From JACKCB01 sp964452775 (GTDB lineage Bacteria; Chloroflexota; Anaerolineae; Promineifilales; Promineifilaceae): a stretch of DNA of 7,160 bases. Below are positions 6,270 through 7,160 of the stretch, piece after piece; within the stretch, counting starts at the first letter, position 1; every line of letters begins with the position of its first letter. The stretch is taken from positions 1 through 7,160 of the forward strand of contig CAYVQP010000137.1 of assembly GCA_964452775.1 (NCBI GenBank), written 5' to 3'. The translations under genes and the position numbers were made by a program. The notes beneath the pieces are model-generated. The model worked only from the letters and a program-made list of their open reading frames with translations. It was not told where the DNA came from and did not search any database.

Positions 6270-6398
6270 ATGACCCGATTAATCGTTGACGCAGAAGTTG
6301 TTCACGCCTGGGACGAGGCGCTGGGTAGCCTGGAGTCCGGCGCGGGCCGGGGCATTATCGTATGCGAAGGACAGACCCTGGCGGCGTTTGAGGTCTAA
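6270..6398 (+). CDS. Possible small protein, 42 residues, unknown function
   Basis: ATG at 6270 opens a 42-codon frame ending in TAA at 6396-6398, preceded by AGGGAG at good spacing. The protein starts MTRLIVDAEVVHAWDEAL and ends RGIIVCEGQTLAAFEV. It is slightly acidic, has no signal peptide or membrane segment, and has one Trp and one Cys. I do not recognise a family. The ending, with a short strand-turn-strand look, is loosely reminiscent of small antitoxins, and it lies next to a toxin-antitoxin pair on the opposite strand. That resemblance is too weak to assign. It converges with hicA with 21 bases between the stop codons. It might also be a remnant of a longer gene. Confidence 0.45.
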   Translation: MTRLIVDAEVVHAWDEALGSLESGAGRGIIVCEGQTLAAFEV

Positions 6399-6419
6399 GC
6401 GACCTCTGCGTGGCTTAAG

Positions 6420-6644
6420 TTATTGGCCCGCCGACTCCCACTCGTCCCTGGTCACATCCGCCTGCTTAAGCAGTTGGGATAGCAAGGCGACACTTATATC
6501 ACCGCGATGAGGGTTTGGCAGAATGAGTCTGTGCGTATCGCGTAGCATGAATTGGTGTCGCCCGCCGGCAAATGGCCCTTCAAAACCTAACTTCTGCAGG
6601 CGCTGGATGAACTCTCGACGCGAAACCGGCGAAAGCGTGGGCAA
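6420..6644 (-). CDS. hicA: HicA-family mRNA interferase toxin
   Basis: This 74-residue protein matches the HicA (YcfA-like) family in length and pattern. It has an N-terminal helix SRREFIQRLQKLGFEG, then FAGGRHQFML with the single candidate catalytic histidine H30, then HRLILPNPHRGDIS, and a C-terminal helix LLSQLLKQADVTRDEW. Known HicA toxins fold like a double-stranded RNA-binding domain and cleave mRNA; HicB neutralises them. The only plausible start is TTG at 6644. It lies one base after the hicB stop codon and has no strong SD of its own, so translation is probably coupled to hicB. This would keep toxin output below antitoxin output. The catalytic residue assignment is from family knowledge; the toxin is not shown to be active. 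Confidence 0.88.
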   Translation of the reverse strand: MPTLSPVSRREFIQRLQKLGFEGPFAGGRHQFMLRDTHRLILPNPHRGDISVALLSQLLKQADVTRDEWESAGQ

Positions 6645-6645
6645 C

Positions 6646-6894
6646 TCAGGTGACCAGGATGGCCGGGATTTCTATCGTCGTCTCTCCAAGCGCAGGAATA
6701 GGTAACCCCTTGGCGATACTGAAGAGCAACCAGTCCTCAACCGCAGCCGCCAGATTACGCCGGCACGCCTCCAGGGTTGGTCCAGTTGCCCACACGCCGG
6801 GAAGCTCGGCAATCTCGCCGTAGAAGGGCTCCTCGTCCTCGATTATCGCGTATCGGGCCAGTTCCAGTGCTTCGCGAATGTATTCCAGAATCAT
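6646..6894 (-). CDS. hicB: HicB-family antitoxin, short form
   Basis: The 82-residue product carries the HicB signature: FYGEIAELPGVWATGPTLEA (24-43), then CRRNLAAAVEDWLLFSIAKG and LPIPALGE. This is the partial RNase H-like fold that binds HicA. It lacks the C-terminal helix-turn-helix or ribbon-helix-helix extension that longer HicB proteins use to bind their own promoter, so autoregulation may be absent or need another factor. The ATG at 6894 is supported by AGGAG nine bases upstream. The order is antitoxin first and toxin second, with the stop of hicB and the start of hicA one base apart, which indicates one transcript. Confidence 0.9.
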   Translation of the reverse strand: MILEYIREALELARYAIIEDEEPFYGEIAELPGVWATGPTLEACRRNLAAAVEDWLLFSIAKGLPIPALGETTIEIPAILVT

Positions 6895-6903
6895 GTCCGT
6901 CTA

Positions 6904-6908
6904 CTCCT
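6904..6908 (-). promoter_or_regulatory. Ribosome binding site of hicB
   Basis: AGGAG on the minus strand (CTCCT on the plus strand) lies nine bases before the ATG at 6894 and confirms the hicB start. It is clearly stronger than anything ahead of hicA. Confidence 0.65.
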
Positions 6909-6947
6909 ATCCACCTTGACCGAGCAGGATCGGCAACCGCAGGCAAG

Positions 6948-6956
6948 ATTATACCA
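6948..6956 (-). promoter_or_regulatory. Extended -10 promoter of the hicBA operon
   Basis: The minus strand reads TGGTATAAT at 6956-6948, a perfect -10 hexamer with the extended TGn motif. No good -35 hexamer lies 16-18 bp upstream, which is tolerated for extended -10 promoters. Transcription would start near 6941, giving a leader of about 47 nt before hicB. No obvious operator palindrome overlaps it. Confidence 0.55.
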
Positions 6957-7060
6957 TACGTTATCCGGCGCCATCGAGCTTATCACTCGGGACGAAGGCC
7001 CGGCGACCACCGGCGCTCAACTCAATTAGATAACCGGCAATCACGCCGCAAACTTGAGGA

Positions 7061-7066
7061 TATACT
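7061..7066 (+). promoter_or_regulatory. Possible -10 element of the last gene
   Basis: TATACT resembles TATAAT (5 of 6) and would place a transcription start near 7073, about 20 bases before the preferred start codon at 7094. The hexamer 17 bp upstream (CAATCA) is a poor -35 match, so this is a weak call. Confidence 0.25.
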
Positions 7067-7093
7067 TGGCTCATGCAAGCAACAGGGGTACAG

Positions 7094-7160
7094 ATGAAAC
7101 GGATCGGACTTGTACTGCTATTGGCCACACTATGCGCGTTGTTGGGGAGCGCCGGCGTCT
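7094..7160 (+). CDS. Start of an exported protein (truncated by window end)
   Basis: ATG at 7094 is preceded by AGGGG (7084-7088) at suitable spacing. It opens MKRIGLVLLLATLCALLGSA and continues GV, a textbook signal peptide with a short basic N-region and a Leu-rich core. An in-frame ATG at 7073 exists, but its nearest SD-like sequence (GAGG) is 13 bases away, and it would place MQATGVQ before the basic residues, so 7094 is preferred. Only 22 codons are visible and none of the mature protein, so function cannot be judged. It is divergent from hicBA. Confidence 0.65.
   Translation, partial: MKRIGLVLLLATLCALLGSAGV

Noticed and set aside
6462..6473. 12-bp palindrome CTGCTTAAGCAG
   Set aside because: It lies within the hicA coding sequence (LLKQAD region) and is readily explained by codon choice. 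No second copy was seen near the hicBA promoter.

Overview
The window is GC-rich (low-GC stretches only between genes) and looks like part of a metagenome-assembled scaffold, because it contains a run of exactly 100 Ns. The organism is most likely a member of the Chloroflexota (Anaerolineae-like). That is inference from three things: a giant Ser/Thr kinase - STAND ATPase - WD40 protein, the style of an uncharacterised lipoprotein, and numerous palindromic intergenic repeats of the form AGACCTGC..GGTTT. No rRNA or universal marker is present to confirm it.

Layout: (1) 19-4941, minus strand, a 1640-residue multidomain signalling protein: protein kinase, LuxR-type helix-turn-helix, nSTAND-type P-loop ATPase, coiled coil, one transmembrane segment, 14 WD40 repeats. 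(2) 4942-5270, a 329-bp intergenic region. It holds a three-arm hairpin repeat just ahead of the kinase start, a probable minus-strand promoter with a perfect TATAAT, a 30-nt pure pyrimidine tract, and a diverged 65-bp stem-loop element. (3) 5271-6043, plus strand, a lipoprotein interrupted by an assembly gap of unknown size. (4) 6044-6269, an intergenic region with a 15-nt palindrome and two tandem copies (69-bp period) of the same 65-bp stem-loop element. (5) 6270-6398, plus strand, a possible 42-residue small protein. (6) 6420-6894, minus strand, a hicB-hicA toxin-antitoxin operon, antitoxin first, with an extended -10 promoter upstream. (7) 6895-7093, a divergent intergenic region. (8) 7094 to the window end, plus strand, the first 22 codons of an exported protein.

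Functionally the window pairs a membrane-anchored sensor/effector with a small toxin-antitoxin module and two envelope proteins. Nothing in the sequence links these genes into a single operon: the kinase and hicBA are on the minus strand, the lipoprotein and the last gene on the plus strand. The most unusual material is the kinase-HTH-STAND-TM-WD40 fusion and the family of palindromic repeats. The repeat arms exist in two sequence versions that co-vary so that pairing is preserved, and one set lies in the predicted leader of the kinase mRNA.
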